64,000 bases of DNA from the NCBI RefSeq assembly GCF_947498635.1, contig NZ_CANMKV010000013.1, positions 45,613 to 109,612 of the forward strand, given 5' to 3'. Shown piece after piece: positions 9,615 to 19,886 of this stretch. The position numbers and the translations under genes were made by a program. The notes below the pieces were generated by a model that saw only the letters and a program-made list of their open reading frames with translations, had not been told where the DNA came from and ran no database searches. Positions within the stretch are counted from its first letter, which is position 1. The number at the start of each line of letters is the position of its first letter. This stretch comes from an uncultured Microbulbifer sp. GTDB taxonomy: Bacteria > Pseudomonadota > Gammaproteobacteria > Pseudomonadales > Cellvibrionaceae.

Positions 9615-10466
9615 GTGTCAGATCTACATACCGGGTATAAGCCCGATCGGGTTGCGCTCATTCGCGCCGGAAATGAGATTGACGGCGCACTGCAGAAACG
9701 TCTGCAGCGCGCCGGTTTTCGCATGCAACAATTTGGCCCAAATGAGCTCGACCAGCTGCGTTCGGCCTCTATCGTTATCAATGCTTCGGCCTGTGCCGAT
9801 GATCAGGGGATGCCGGAGTCTCTACAGGTAGCCAAGTTGCTGGCTGAGGGAAGTTACCAGCAGATTATTCACCTCTCCTCCTATGCCGTCTTTGCCGGCG
9901 GCGAACCGAGAAGATATGACGAAGATGAGGTGGCGGCACCGGAGACACGCAGTGGCCGGCAGTGGTTGGCCTGCGAGGAGGCCCTGGCTGGCTTTGAAAA
10001 CCTGACTGTTTTGCGTTTTGGTTGGATGGTGGATAGCAACCGCGACGCCCTGCTGGGGCGGGTGTTACGCGGCTTCGTGGCGGGCGAGCCGGTCGCTCTG
10101 GACGGGCTCAATAAAGGCAACCCGGTTACCGCCCTGGACATGGCGCGTGTCACTGTGGCGGTGGCGCAGCAGTTGGCCAGCGGTGCTGGGGGACGGGGAG
10201 TTTATCACTACGGTAGCTCGGACAGCTGCACCGCCGTGGAATTTGCTCTGGAAGTCGTGGAGCGAGCGCAATCTTTGTACGATGAAGGCCGGTTTGCACA
10301 GTTTAGCGCTCTAGAGACTGGGCCGGATCAGCGGGACCGCGGGGTAGTATTAGCCTGTGGCAAGTTGCGTGATGTTTTTGGTATCCAGCAGCATAGCTGG
10401 CGCCAGGGGCTTACCCGTCAAGTCGAGCTCTGGCTGGAACGTCTGGATGCGGAGAGGCAGGAATAG
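9615..10466 (+). CDS. Degenerate RmlD/SDR-like NAD(P)-binding protein
   Basis: 283 residues resembling dTDP-4-dehydrorhamnose reductase (RmlD) and other extended SDRs: IVINASACAD, HLSSYAVFAGG, LRFGWMVD, and a C-terminal GVYHYGSSDSCTAVEFA segment. Key parts are altered. The N-terminal nucleotide loop reads GNEIDG rather than GxxGxxG, and the place of the YxxxK catalytic pair reads RQWLACEEAL, so Tyr and Lys are both missing. It may bind a ligand without catalysing reduction, or be drifting. The start is GTG at 9615, 15 bases after ssb, which argues for co-transcription with ssb. A strong terminator follows at once. Function unknown. Confidence 0.75.
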   Translation: MSDLHTGYKPDRVALIRAGNEIDGALQKRLQRAGFRMQQFGPNELDQLRSASIVINASACADDQGMPESLQVAKLLAEGSYQQIIHLSSYAVFAGGEPRRYDEDEVAAPETRSGRQWLACEEALAGFENLTVLRFGWMVDSNRDALLGRVLRGFVAGEPVALDGLNKGNPVTALDMARVTVAVAQQLASGAGGRGVYHYGSSDSCTAVEFALEVVERAQSLYDEGRFAQFSALETGPDQRDRGVVLACGKLRDVFGIQQHSWRQGLTRQVELWLERLDAERQE

Positions 10467-10480
10467 TCTTCTTTGTACCT

Positions 10481-10517
10481 AAATAAAAAGGGCGCCAGAT
10501 TGGCGCCCTTTTTATTT
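10481..10517. terminator. Bidirectional intrinsic terminator
   Basis: Perfect 17-bp stem with a 3-base GAT loop: an A-rich left flank, then GGGCGCCA paired with TGGCGCCC and a T-rich right flank. It lies between two convergent genes (the RmlD-like gene and fabB) and has A and T tracts on the proper sides to stop both. Confidence 0.9.
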
Positions 10518-10535
10518 GTATCACACCTGCGTGTT

Positions 10536-11759
10536 TTAAATCTTGTCAAATATCAGGCAGGCATTGGTTCCACCGAATCCAAAGCTGTTGGACATGGCGC
10601 GTTTAATTTCGCACTCACGGAGCTCCGTAACCAGGTCCATTCCCTCGGCCGCTGGATCGCGGTTATCCACATTGGCAGAGGCGGCAATAAAGTTATTTTG
10701 TAGCATCAGTAGGCTGTAGATGGCCTCCTGTACACCGGCGGCTCCCAGGGAGTGCCCAGTTAGGGATTTGGTGGAGGCAAATGCAGGCACCTTGCCGGCA
10801 AAGACCTCGCGCATAGCTTTCAGTTCGGCGATATCGCCAACCGGGGTCGAGGTGCCGTGGGTATTGATATAGTCCACGCCGCCCTGGAGTCCCTTGCCAT
10901 CCATGCCCGCCAGGGCCTGTTGCATACAGCGTACCGCGCCCTCTCCGCTGGGGGCGACCATATCGTATCCATCGGATGTTGCGCCGTAACCGGTAAGCTC
11001 GGCGTAGATGGTTGCCCCACGGGCTAGGGCGTGATCCATCTCCTCCAGCACCAGGCAGCCACCGCCACCGGCGATGACAAACCCATCGCGATCGGCATCG
11101 TAAGGGCGTGAGGCCTTGCTGGGCTCATCATTGTATTTACTGGAAAGTGCGCCCATCGCATCAAATAGGTGGGTCAGGCTCCAGGCCAGTTCTTCACCGC
11201 CGCCGGCAAAGATGACATCCTGTTTACCCATCTGGATTAACTCGGCCCCATGGCCGATACAGTGGGCACTAGTGGCACAGGCGGAAGAAATACTGTAGTT
11301 CACGCCTTTGATTTTAAAGGGGGTGGCGAGGCAGGCGGAAACCGTGCTGTTCATCACCTGCGGGACCCGATAGGCGCCGACGCGGCGAACACCTTTTTCT
11401 TTGAGGGTATGCGCGGCATCAATAATTTGTTGGGTCGAGGTGCCGCCGGACCCCATCACAATGCCGGTGCGGGGATTGGAGATATCGCTCTCCTCCATAC
11501 CGGACATTTCGATCGCTTCGCGCATGGCGATATAGGCGTAGGCGGCGGCGTCGCCCATAAAGCGCAGTTGCTTGCGATCGATATGTTCTTTGAAGTCGAT
11601 ATCCACCGGGCCTGCGATCTGGCTGCGTAGGCCTAGCTCCCTGTACTCTTCCTGAAAGCGGATGCCACTGTGACCTGTTCTCAAGGAATCGGTGACGGCT
11701 TTTGTGTTGGTTCCGATACAGGATGTGATACCCATTCCGGTAATGACTACCCGACGCAT
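10536..11759 (-). CDS. fabB: 3-oxoacyl-[ACP] synthase I
   Basis: 407 residues, nearly the length of E. coli FabB (406). The start ATG at 11759 ([10 protein letters not shown]) is preceded by GGAG with good spacing; an in-frame upstream start at 11774 is less likely. The catalytic triad is visible: Cys161 in SSACATSAH, His301 in [11 protein letters not shown], and His336 with Lys331 in [12 protein letters not shown]. It elongates acyl-ACP and is needed for unsaturated fatty acids. It follows fabA by 66 bases on the same strand, the usual fabAB operon of Pseudomonas-like bacteria. Confidence 0.97.
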   Translation of the reverse strand: MRRVVITGMGITSCIGTNTKAVTDSLRTGHSGIRFQEEYRELGLRSQIAGPVDIDFKEHIDRKQLRFMGDAAAYAYIAMREAIEMSGMEESDISNPRTGIVMGSGGTSTQQIIDAAHTLKEKGVRRVGAYRVPQVMNSTVSACLATPFKIKGVNYSISSACATSAHCIGHGAELIQMGKQDVIFAGGGEELAWSLTHLFDAMGALSSKYNDEPSKASRPYDADRDGFVIAGGGGCLVLEEMDHALARGATIYAELTGYGATSDGYDMVAPSGEGAVRCMQQALAGMDGKGLQGGVDYINTHGTSTPVGDIAELKAMREVFAGKVPAFASTKSLTGHSLGAAGVQEAIYSLLMLQNNFIAASANVDNRDPAAEGMDLVTELRECEIKRAMSNSFGFGGTNACLIFDKI

Positions 11760-11825
11760 AGTGATCTCCAGCATGACTTGTTGGCAGAGGCCTTTTTGGT
11801 TTCTACCAGTATTGGTTTCATAAGG

Positions 11826-12350
11826 TTAGAAATTATCGGTACGGGTAAACAAGCCTACGCGAAGTTCCTTAGCGGTGTAAATTTCGCGCCCGTCCACAGA
11901 TACTGTGCCGTCGCCGATCCCCATGACGAGTCTGCGCTCGACAACACGGCTCAGCTGGATGTGGTAGGTCACTTTTTTACTGGTGGGCAGTATTTGACCG
12001 GTAAATTTTACCTCGCCACAGCCGAGCGCGCGGCCGTGGCCGGGGTTACCCTTCCAGGCCAGAAAGTAGCCTAGCAGCTGCCACATGGCATCGAGCCCCA
12101 GGCAGCCGGGCATTACCGGGTCGCCGGGAAAGTGGCAATCGAAAAACCAGAGGTCGGGCTGGATATCCAGTTCTGCGATCACCTCTCCCTTATCAAAAGC
12201 GCCACCCTCTTTCGAGATATGGGTGATGCGATCCAGCATCAGCATATTGGGGGCGGGTAGTTGGGCATTACCCGGACCAAACATCTCACCAGTGGAGCAG
12301 GTCAGTAGCTCCTCTCTGTTGTAGCTACTTTTTTGAACAAAATTACTCAT
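11826..12350 (-). CDS. fabA: 3-hydroxydecanoyl-ACP dehydratase/isomerase
   Basis: 174 residues (E. coli 172). The hot-dog-fold active site is intact: His73 in [14 protein letters not shown] and Asp87 in [15 protein letters not shown]. It dehydrates 3-hydroxydecanoyl-ACP and isomerises the trans-2 product to cis-3, committing carbon to unsaturated fatty acids, which FabB next door elongates. A small dyad CAAC-TCAT-GTTG (12377-12388) lies about 27 bases upstream of the start. It could be part of an operator, but it does not match the FabR or FadR consensus that I know. Confidence 0.97.
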   Translation of the reverse strand: MSNFVQKSSYNREELLTCSTGEMFGPGNAQLPAPNMLMLDRITHISKEGGAFDKGEVIAELDIQPDLWFFDCHFPGDPVMPGCLGLDAMWQLLGYFLAWKGNPGHGRALGCGEVKFTGQILPTSKKVTYHIQLSRVVERRLVMGIGDGTVSVDGREIYTAKELRVGLFTRTDNF

Positions 12351-12409
12351 CTTTTCCCCGGTTTTGGGTGGTTACGCAACTCATGTTGAGCGTTTTTGTA
12401 AGAGCGGGC

Positions 12410-12437
12410 ATTCTAAGGGCTGTGTGTCGCTTGTCCA
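12410..12437 (-). promoter_or_regulatory. Candidate sigma70 promoter for fabA-fabB
   Basis: On the minus strand, TGGACA is followed 16 bases later by TAGAAT, close to the -35/-10 consensus. It ends 60 bases before the fabA ATG. No gene other than fabA lies downstream on that strand. Confidence 0.45.
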
Positions 12438-12625
12438 GTCAGGCAAAATTATTTTTGTGACTGTCGTAGTAATTACCTTCACAACATCTTATATGATCAA
12501 TTGTGTCGAGCGCTGACACTCTGGACGAATTTGACGTCATCCTTTGTAAGTGAGCCTCTTTTTTAGCTATGTTAGATTCCCGCCGAGCGCGGGGGAGCGC
12601 TTGTTTCGAAATTATGGGGGGCGTA

Positions 12626-13474
12626 ATGCTCAAGAAATGTTTATTCCCGGTTGCTGGATACGGCACCCGTTTCCTGCCAGCGACTAAGGCGATGCCGAAA
12701 GAAATGTTGCCGTTGGTGAACAAACCGCTGGTGCAATATGGCGTGGAAGAGGCCATTGAGGCGGGCCTGAGCGAAATAGGCTTCGTTACCGGCCGCGGCA
12801 AGCGTGCCATCGAGGATCACTTCGACACCAACTACGAGCTCGAACACCAGATTGCCGGGACCGGCAAAGAGCGTTATCTGGATTCCGTTCGGCAAGTGAT
12901 CGACAGCGCCAGTTTTTCCTATACCCGCCAGGGTGAGATGCGCGGCCTGGGCGATGCCATATTGCAGGGGCGCCGTCTGGTGGGGGATGAGCCATTTGCT
13001 GTGGTGTTGGCGGACGACCTGTGCCTGAATGAAGACCTGGGTGTGCTTGGGCAGATGGTGCAGCTGTACAAGCAGTTTCGCTGTAGCATTGTTGCCGTTG
13101 AAGAGGTGCCCATGGATCAAATCCACAAATTTGGGGTGATTGCTGGCAATGAAATCAAACCGGGCCTCTATCAAGTAACTGACATGGTGGAAAAACCGGC
13201 TGCGGAAGATGCGCCGAGCAACAAGGCGATTATTGGTCGTTACATTCTTACCCCGGATATCTTTGATCTTATTCGCGATACTCCACCGGGAAAAAACGGG
13301 GAAGTGCAAATTACCGATGCGTTGCTGACTCAGGCGCGGCAGGGCTGTGTCCTGGCCTATGCCTTTAAAGGACGACGCTTCGATTGTGGATCGGTGGAGG
13401 GGTTTATTGAGGCCACCAACCACGTCTATGAAAATGTGTATCTGCCAGAACAGGCGGCCCAGGAGAAAAAATAA
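12626..13474 (+). CDS. galU: UTP--glucose-1-phosphate uridylyltransferase
   Basis: 282 residues, typical of GalU. The N-terminal nucleotidyltransferase signature PVAGYGTRFLPATKAMPKEM is complete. Further motifs are RGLGDAILQ, VVLADDLCL (metal-binding acidic pair) and VEKP. It makes UDP-glucose for envelope and exopolysaccharides. The start at 12626 (MLKKCLFPVAG) is chosen over an in-frame upstream codon at 12569, because a GGGGGG tract just before it can serve as ribosome-binding site and the family starts here. The stop codon abuts the GTG of the next gene with no gap, so the pair is co-transcribed. Confidence 0.96.
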   Translation: MLKKCLFPVAGYGTRFLPATKAMPKEMLPLVNKPLVQYGVEEAIEAGLSEIGFVTGRGKRAIEDHFDTNYELEHQIAGTGKERYLDSVRQVIDSASFSYTRQGEMRGLGDAILQGRRLVGDEPFAVVLADDLCLNEDLGVLGQMVQLYKQFRCSIVAVEEVPMDQIHKFGVIAGNEIKPGLYQVTDMVEKPAAEDAPSNKAIIGRYILTPDIFDLIRDTPPGKNGEVQITDALLTQARQGCVLAYAFKGRRFDCGSVEGFIEATNHVYENVYLPEQAAQEKK

Positions 13475-14824
13475 GTGTCAGAACTGACCTGCTTTAAAGC
13501 CTATGATCTACGGGGCCGTGTGCCCGATGAGCTGAATACCGATGTGGCTTATCGGGTGGGGCGCGCCTTCGCGCAATTCCTGGGAGCGCAGCGTGTGGTG
13601 GTTGGCCATGATATTCGCCTGACTAGCGGTGAGCTGACGGATGCCCTCGTGAACGGCTTGCGCGATGCGGGTGCAGATGTATTTCATATTGGTGAATGCG
13701 GCACTGAAGAGGTGTACTTTGCCAATTTCCATGGGGATTTTGATGGCGGTATCTGTGTGACTGCCAGCCACAACCCAATGGATTACAACGGCATGAAATT
13801 CGTTCGCGCCGGTAGTAGCCCGATTAGCGGTGATACCGGCCTGCTAGATATTAAACGTCTGGCGGAAGAGAACCGCTTTGCTCCAGTAGCAGAGCGCGGT
13901 AGCTTGCAGCGCTACGAGCACAGAGCTGCTTTTGTTCAGCATCTGCTTGGCTACATCAATAACAAATCCTTAAAGCCCTTAAAGCTGGTAGTGAATGCGG
14001 GCAATGGCGGTGCCGGTGCCCTTGTCGATGTCCTTGCCCCCCATCTGCCGTTTGAATTCGTGCGGGTGCATCACGAGCCTGATGGTAATTTCCCCAACGG
14101 AATTCCCAATCCACTCCTGCCGGAAAACCGCACCCCAACGACAGAGGCGGTACGGGAGAGTGGCGCCGATTTTGGTATTGCCTGGGATGGCGATTTCGAT
14201 CGCTGCTTCTTTTTCGATGAAAATGGCGATTTTATCGAAGGCTACTATGTTGTCGGCCTGCTTGCTGAGGCCTTCCTGCTGAAGAATCCAGGCGCCAAGG
14301 TGGTCCACGACCCGCGGCTGCTGTGGAATACAGAGGATATTGTGCGTGCGGCGGGGGGCGAGCCGGTGCAAAGTAAGACCGGTCATGCCTTCATTAAGGA
14401 GCGTATGCGCAAAGAGGACGCCATTTACGGTGGCGAAATGAGTGCGCATCACTACTTCCGTGATTTTGCCTACTGCGATAGCGGTATGATCCCCTGGTTA
14501 TTGGTTGCCGAATTAGTTAGCCGCAGCGGGAAGCCCTTGTCTCAGCTGGTGGGAGAGCGTATGGCCGCTTTTCCTTGTTCAGGCGAAATCAACTCCAAAG
14601 TACAGGATGCGGCGGCGCTGTTGAAAGCCGCGGAAGAAAAATATGCTGGGGATGCGCTGAGCGTCGAGCATGTGGATGGCTTGAGTGTGGCCTATGCAGA
14701 CTGGCGCTTTAATTTACGTATGTCCAATACTGAGCCCGTAGTACGCCTCAATGTGGAGTCCCGCGGGGACGAAGCCTTGATGCGCGAGAAGACGGAAGAG
14801 TTGTTAGGGCTAATCCGCTCATAA
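13475..14824 (+). CDS. manB: Phosphomannomutase (ManB/CpsG type)
   Basis: 449 residues of the alpha-D-phosphohexomutase family, closest in layout to CpsG ([14 protein letters not shown] start). The phosphoserine loop TASHNP contains Ser98, the metal loop DGDFDR lies near residue 237 and the sugar-binding [10 protein letters not shown] near residue 320. It interconverts mannose-6-P and mannose-1-P, completing GDP-mannose synthesis with the bifunctional enzyme at 6170. Some relatives also act on glucose phosphates, which would suit its position directly behind galU. The start is GTG, immediately after the galU stop. A bidirectional terminator follows. Confidence 0.93.
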   Translation: MSELTCFKAYDLRGRVPDELNTDVAYRVGRAFAQFLGAQRVVVGHDIRLTSGELTDALVNGLRDAGADVFHIGECGTEEVYFANFHGDFDGGICVTASHNPMDYNGMKFVRAGSSPISGDTGLLDIKRLAEENRFAPVAERGSLQRYEHRAAFVQHLLGYINNKSLKPLKLVVNAGNGGAGALVDVLAPHLPFEFVRVHHEPDGNFPNGIPNPLLPENRTPTTEAVRESGADFGIAWDGDFDRCFFFDENGDFIEGYYVVGLLAEAFLLKNPGAKVVHDPRLLWNTEDIVRAAGGEPVQSKTGHAFIKERMRKEDAIYGGEMSAHHYFRDFAYCDSGMIPWLLVAELVSRSGKPLSQLVGERMAAFPCSGEINSKVQDAAALLKAAEEKYAGDALSVEHVDGLSVAYADWRFNLRMSNTEPVVRLNVESRGDEALMREKTEELLGLIRS

Positions 14825-14870
14825 GCCACGGCCGGTCTCACAGCAGCTTTTGAGCGGTCGATGCCTCGAA

Positions 14871-14902
14871 ATAAAAAGCCCCGCCTGGCGGGGCCTTTTA
14901 TT
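14871..14902. terminator. Bidirectional intrinsic terminator
   Basis: GCCCCGC-CTG-GCGGGGC stem (14878-14894) with an A tract on the left and T tract on the right. It sits between convergent manB and ispB. The same 7-bp core recurs at 16771 and 19433. Confidence 0.9.
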
Positions 14903-14946
14903 GAGGATTTGGCTCAGTTTAAACCTGTGGCGTCGACCGGGATCAA

Positions 14947-15909
14947 TTAGACACTTCTCTCGATAGCAAAGCTGGCCAGCTGTTGTAAGGCTGTTTTCTG
15001 CTCGCCTTCAGGCAGAAACTGCAACTGGGCCTTGGCCTCATCCACAGCCGTCCGGGCGCGTTCCATGGTGTAATCCAGTGCTCCGCAAGCCTCAATGGCC
15101 TCGACAATTTCCGCCAGTTTTTCGGCGTTGCGTTGTTCGATCGCTTCTCTCACCAGGGTCGCCTGGGCATTACTACCATTGGCCATGGTATAGATCAGGG
15201 GTAGGGTAGGTTTGCCCTCCGCCAGGTCATCACCGACGTTCTTGCCCAGTTCTTCCGAGTTGCCGCGGTAATCCAAGGCATCATCTACCAACTGGAATGC
15301 CAGCCCCAGATGGCGGCCATAGAGTTTCAATGCGGTTTGTTCCTTCTCGCAGCAGTCGGCTAAAACGGCGGCGGTTTCGCAGGCGGCCTCAAACAGGGCA
15401 CCGGTCTTTTTGTGGATAACGGTGAAGTAGTTATCCTCGCTTACCGCAGGGTCGCCGGCATTGACGAGCTGTTGCACCTCGCCCTCGGCAATCGTATTGG
15501 TGGTATCGGACAGCAGTGCCATGATCCGCATATCCTGTAGGGCAACCATCATCTGGAAGGCGCGGGAATAGAGGAAATCCCCGACCAGTACGCTGGGTGC
15601 ATTGCCCCATTTGGCATTGGCGGTGAGGCGGCCGCGGCGCATATCGGATGTATCCACCACGTCATCGTGAAGCAAAGTGGCCGTGTGGATAAACTCAATG
15701 ATGGTGGCCAGATCTAGGTGTTGATCGCCCTGGTAACCGCAGGCGCGGGCGCACAGTAGCACCAGTAGTGGGCGCAGGCGCTTGCCCCCAGCTTCAACCA
15801 GGTAGTGGCCTATATTTTCCACCAGGGGCACGTCCGAGTGCAGTTGGTCGAGAATACGCTGGTTGACCGCGGCAAAATCTTCGGCGGCGACCCGGTGAAA
15901 AGGCAGCAT
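14947..15909 (-). CDS. ispB: Octaprenyl-diphosphate synthase (long-chain trans-prenyltransferase)
   Basis: 320 residues. Both aspartate-rich motifs are present: LLHDDVVDTSDMRRG with Asp82, Asp83 and Asp86 (first motif), and FQLVDDALDY near residue 209 (second). [12 protein letters not shown] near residue 41 binds the diphosphate. It condenses isopentenyl diphosphate units to make the ubiquinone side chain; exact chain length cannot be read from sequence. The gene is divergent from rplU-rpmA, the standard ispB/rplU/rpmA/obgE neighbourhood of gammaproteobacteria. Confidence 0.94.
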   Translation of the reverse strand: MLPFHRVAAEDFAAVNQRILDQLHSDVPLVENIGHYLVEAGGKRLRPLLVLLCARACGYQGDQHLDLATIIEFIHTATLLHDDVVDTSDMRRGRLTANAKWGNAPSVLVGDFLYSRAFQMMVALQDMRIMALLSDTTNTIAEGEVQQLVNAGDPAVSEDNYFTVIHKKTGALFEAACETAAVLADCCEKEQTALKLYGRHLGLAFQLVDDALDYRGNSEELGKNVGDDLAEGKPTLPLIYTMANGSNAQATLVREAIEQRNAEKLAEIVEAIEACGALDYTMERARTAVDEAKAQLQFLPEGEQKTALQQLASFAIERSV

Positions 15910-15972
15910 GTGAGAGTTCCTTATACGACTAGACAGGCGCCCCCCGAGGGGTCGGGCGGCGGAGGGCTGCTA

Positions 15973-16001
15973 TTGTATCAACCCGGCGAATTGATTAGAA
16001 T
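15973..16001 (+). promoter_or_regulatory. Candidate promoter for rplU-rpmA
   Basis: TTGTAT, a 17-base spacer and TAGAAT, followed by a GC-rich discriminator (CTGCGCCCC), as expected for a stringently controlled ribosomal protein promoter. It lies about 155 bases before rplU in the ispB/rplU divergent spacer. Confidence 0.5.
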
Positions 16002-16155
16002 CTGCGCCCCGTCGATTGCGGGCTCCGTGGCTTTACAGTCAGCGGCGCCACCGGCGAATAGATGTTTAACAACACGGCGCAAGCTCCCAAAATGCGGAAT
16101 GGTGACTAAATAGTCCGGCCGCTGCTTCGTGTCGTCCATACCGGAGCATAGAAAT

Positions 16156-16467
16156 ATGTACGCTGTTTTTGAGAGCGGTGGCAAGCAACACCGTGTAGAA
16201 GAGGGCGAAGTACTTCGCCTGGAAAAGCTGGAAGTAGCTACTGGCGAAACCATCGATTTCGATAAAGTGCTGATGGTCGTTGATGGCGACAAAATTAACA
16301 TCGGCGCTCCCGTTGTAGACGGCGCTAAAATATCTGCTGAAGTGGTTAGCCACGGCCGCGGCGAGAAGGTGAGAATCATCAAGTTCCGTCGTCGTAAGCA
16401 CTCCATGAAGCGCCAGGGCCACCGTCAGTGGTACACCGAAGTTAAAATCACTGGCATCAAGGCATAA
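16156..16467 (+). CDS. rplU: 50S ribosomal protein L21
   Basis: 103 residues, the same length as E. coli L21. It begins [18 protein letters not shown] and contains the conserved [16 protein letters not shown] near the C-terminus. The ATG at 16156 matches the family start; an in-frame codon 27 bases upstream has no support. It is 17 bases from rpmA, the usual rplU-rpmA pair. Confidence 0.98.
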   Translation: MYAVFESGGKQHRVEEGEVLRLEKLEVATGETIDFDKVLMVVDGDKINIGAPVVDGAKISAEVVSHGRGEKVRIIKFRRRKHSMKRQGHRQWYTEVKITGIKA

Positions 16468-16484
16468 GAGAGGAGTAACGACTC

Positions 16485-16742
16485 ATGGCACATAAGAAAG
16501 CTGGCGGTAGTACGCGAAATGGTCGCGATTCCGAGAGTAAACGCCTGGGCGTTAAGCGCTTTGGCGGCCAGTCTGTAGCAGCAGGCAACATCATCGTTCG
16601 TCAGCGTGGCACTAAGTTCCACGCCGGTGTTAACGTTGGTATGGGCAAAGATCACACCCTGTTCGCCACGGCGGACGGCGTTGTGAAGTTCGAAGTGAAG
16701 GGCCCCAACAACCGCAAGTTCGTTTCTATCGAAACTGCTTAA
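16485..16742 (+). CDS. rpmA: 50S ribosomal protein L27
   Basis: 85 residues, as in E. coli. The N-terminus [20 protein letters not shown] is the conserved tail that reaches the peptidyl-transferase centre, with no N-terminal extension requiring processing. A strong AGAGGAG ribosome-binding site precedes the ATG. A terminator follows directly. Confidence 0.98.
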   Translation: MAHKKAGGSTRNGRDSESKRLGVKRFGGQSVAAGNIIVRQRGTKFHAGVNVGMGKDHTLFATADGVVKFEVKGPNNRKFVSIETA

Positions 16743-16765
16743 GCGGTCATTAGCCCAAGCTTCAT

Positions 16766-16794
16766 AAAAAGCCCCGCTATTGCGGGGCTTTTTT
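16766..16794 (+). terminator. Intrinsic terminator after rpmA
   Basis: GCCCCGC-TATT-GCGGGGC stem flanked by AAAAA and TTTTTT, 24 bases after the rpmA stop. Confidence 0.92.
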
Positions 16795-16881
16795 GTTGGA
16801 AAAGTCGCGGTTTTATGGCGGCGTGGAGTTGGGGTGACAGGTGCCTGCGAGGGGCGGCTTGTCGGCTGGTATGATGATAAG

Positions 16882-18140
<1,259 letters not shown>

Positions 18141-18264
18141 GTCACTTCCCTGCCGGCGGCATACCTGTGCCGCCGCGCTGAATTTTAGTCGGCTCCCAGG
18201 GCTTTATCGGCAATAAATAATGATTTGACCAGGTCCCAAGGGGCCAATGTCCAGGGGGGGGAGT

Positions 18265-19401
18265 ATGGGCTCCATATCGGTGTCCCGCGAAGGGCTTGCG
18301 AAAGGTCGGCGCTGGGTAGTTAAGATTGGCAGTGCTTTGCTCACTGATAATGGTCGCGGTGTTAACGGTGCGGCCATATCTGGCTGGGTCGAACAGATTG
18401 CCGAACTGCGCCAGCGTGGCATAGAGGTGGTATTGGTTTCCTCTGGCGCTGTCGCTGCGGGTATGGATCGTCTGGGGTGGAGTCGCAGACCGGAGTCTAT
18501 TCACCAGCTGCAGGCCGCCGCCGCTGTGGGGCAGAGCCACCTGGTGCAGGTCTATGAGCAGGCCTTCGGTCGATTTGATATTCGCAGTGCGCAGATCCTA
18601 CTTGACCACGACGATCTCTCCAATCGAACTCGCTATCTCAATGCGCGCAGTACATTGCGGACCCTGCTCTCCCTGGGTGCCATACCGATCGTTAACGAAA
18701 ACGATACGGTTGTCACTGATGAGATTCGCTTTGGGGATAACGACACCCTGGCAGCATTGGTGGCCAATCTTGTGGGGGCGGACGCTCTACTTATTTTGAC
18801 CGATGCCGATGGGCTCTTTAGTGAGGACCCCCGCGATAACCCCGATGCGGAGCTGATCTCCGAAGCTTCCGCTTTGGACCCTAAATTACTGGAGGTGGCG
18901 GGGGATTCCCGTAGTGGGCTCGGGCGGGGCGGTATGATCACCAAAGTACGCGCAGCGCAACTGGCGGCGCGCTCCGGAGCCTGTACCCTGATTGCCGGTG
19001 GCGCTAGGGAGAGGGTAATAACGCGAGTGTGGCGGGGGGAGCCTCTTGGCACTTTGCTGCTACCCGAGGCGGACCCTCTCGCAGCACGCAAGCGCTGGTT
19101 AGCTGGGCAGTTGCAGGTGCGCGGTAGCCTTATTCTTGACGATGGCGCGGAGCTGGCTCTGCGTGATGGAGGTAAAAGTCTGTTATCGGTAGGGGTGAGG
19201 GCGGTGGATGGGCGTTTTCGCCGGGGAGACTTAGTTTCTTGTCGCAATGGCGCGGGGCGGGAGATCGCCCGTGGTCTGGTGAACTATGACAGTAGTGAAA
19301 GCGCAAGGATTCTCGGTCAGTCATCGGAGCGCTTTATTGATTTGCTTGGTTACCGCGATGATGATGAGTTGATCCACCGGGATAACCTCATCTTGCTCTA
19401 G
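18265..19401 (+). CDS. proB: Glutamate 5-kinase
   Basis: 378 residues: an amino acid kinase domain ([39 protein letters not shown]-like [14 protein letters not shown]) and a C-terminal PUA domain. It phosphorylates glutamate as the first step of proline synthesis and is feedback-inhibited by proline in relatives. The ATG at 18265 is preceded by AGGGGGGGGAG, a better site than the in-frame ATG at 18247. No proA lies beside it. A strong terminator shared with rpsT follows. Confidence 0.95.
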   Translation: MGSISVSREGLAKGRRWVVKIGSALLTDNGRGVNGAAISGWVEQIAELRQRGIEVVLVSSGAVAAGMDRLGWSRRPESIHQLQAAAAVGQSHLVQVYEQAFGRFDIRSAQILLDHDDLSNRTRYLNARSTLRTLLSLGAIPIVNENDTVVTDEIRFGDNDTLAALVANLVGADALLILTDADGLFSEDPRDNPDAELISEASALDPKLLEVAGDSRSGLGRGGMITKVRAAQLAARSGACTLIAGGARERVITRVWRGEPLGTLLLPEADPLAARKRWLAGQLQVRGSLILDDGAELALRDGGKSLLSVGVRAVDGRFRRGDLVSCRNGAGREIARGLVNYDSSESARILGQSSERFIDLLGYRDDDELIHRDNLILL

Positions 19402-19417
19402 AGTTCATGTCCATATC

Positions 19418-19464
19418 GCAGACACAAAAAAAGCCCCGCATGGCGGGGCTTTTTTTGTGTCTGC
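19418..19464. terminator. Long bidirectional terminator between proB and rpsT
   Basis: Perfect 22-bp stem with an ATG loop: GCAGACAC + A7 + GCCCCGC paired with GCGGGGC + T7 + GTGTCTGC. The symmetric A/T tracts suit both converging transcripts. Confidence 0.95.
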
Positions 19465-19476
19465 TTGCCTAAGAGA

Positions 19477-19743
19477 TTAGGCGGCCAGAGCTTTAACCTG
19501 AGCGTTCAGGCGGCTCTTATGACGAGCGGCTTTATTCTTGTGAATAATGCCTTTGTCTGCCATGCGGTCGATAACGGGTACCGCTTCTGCGTATGCAGTT
19601 TTTGCTTTTTCAGCATCGCCTGCATCGATGGCCGCAACTACCTTCTTGATGTAGGTGCGCACCATGGAGCGCAGACTGGCGTTATGCATGCGGCGCTTGT
19701 CGTTCTGGCGCGCGCGTTTCTTCGCTTGAGGTGAGTTGGCCAC
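19477..19743 (-). CDS. rpsT: 30S ribosomal protein S20
   Basis: 88 residues, Lys/Arg-rich helical protein ([20 protein letters not shown] start, [17 protein letters not shown] near the end). I choose the GTG at 19743 as start because AGGAGCAACC precedes it and the family begins with MAN. The longer open frame upstream has no support. A weak non-ATG start also occurs in E. coli rpsT (UUG), where S20 represses its own translation, so the GTG may be part of the same control. Confidence 0.96.
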   Translation of the reverse strand: MANSPQAKKRARQNDKRRMHNASLRSMVRTYIKKVVAAIDAGDAEKAKTAYAEAVPVIDRMADKGIIHKNKAARHKSRLNAQVKALAA

Positions 19744-19886
19744 CGGTTGCTCCTGTCTGGAATCTGTAAATCTGTAACTAACAGGCCCTGGGGCCCGATC
19801 GGGACGCGACATTATCCGCACAGCTGGTTGTTTGTCAACCATCTGCGGGGATGCCCAGTGCTTTGGGCCTCAAACCGAGTGGGCGG

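Noticed and set aside
12439..12810. 123-codon minus-strand frame over the galU 5' end
   Set aside because: It is antisense to the well-supported galU N-terminus and has no coding character.
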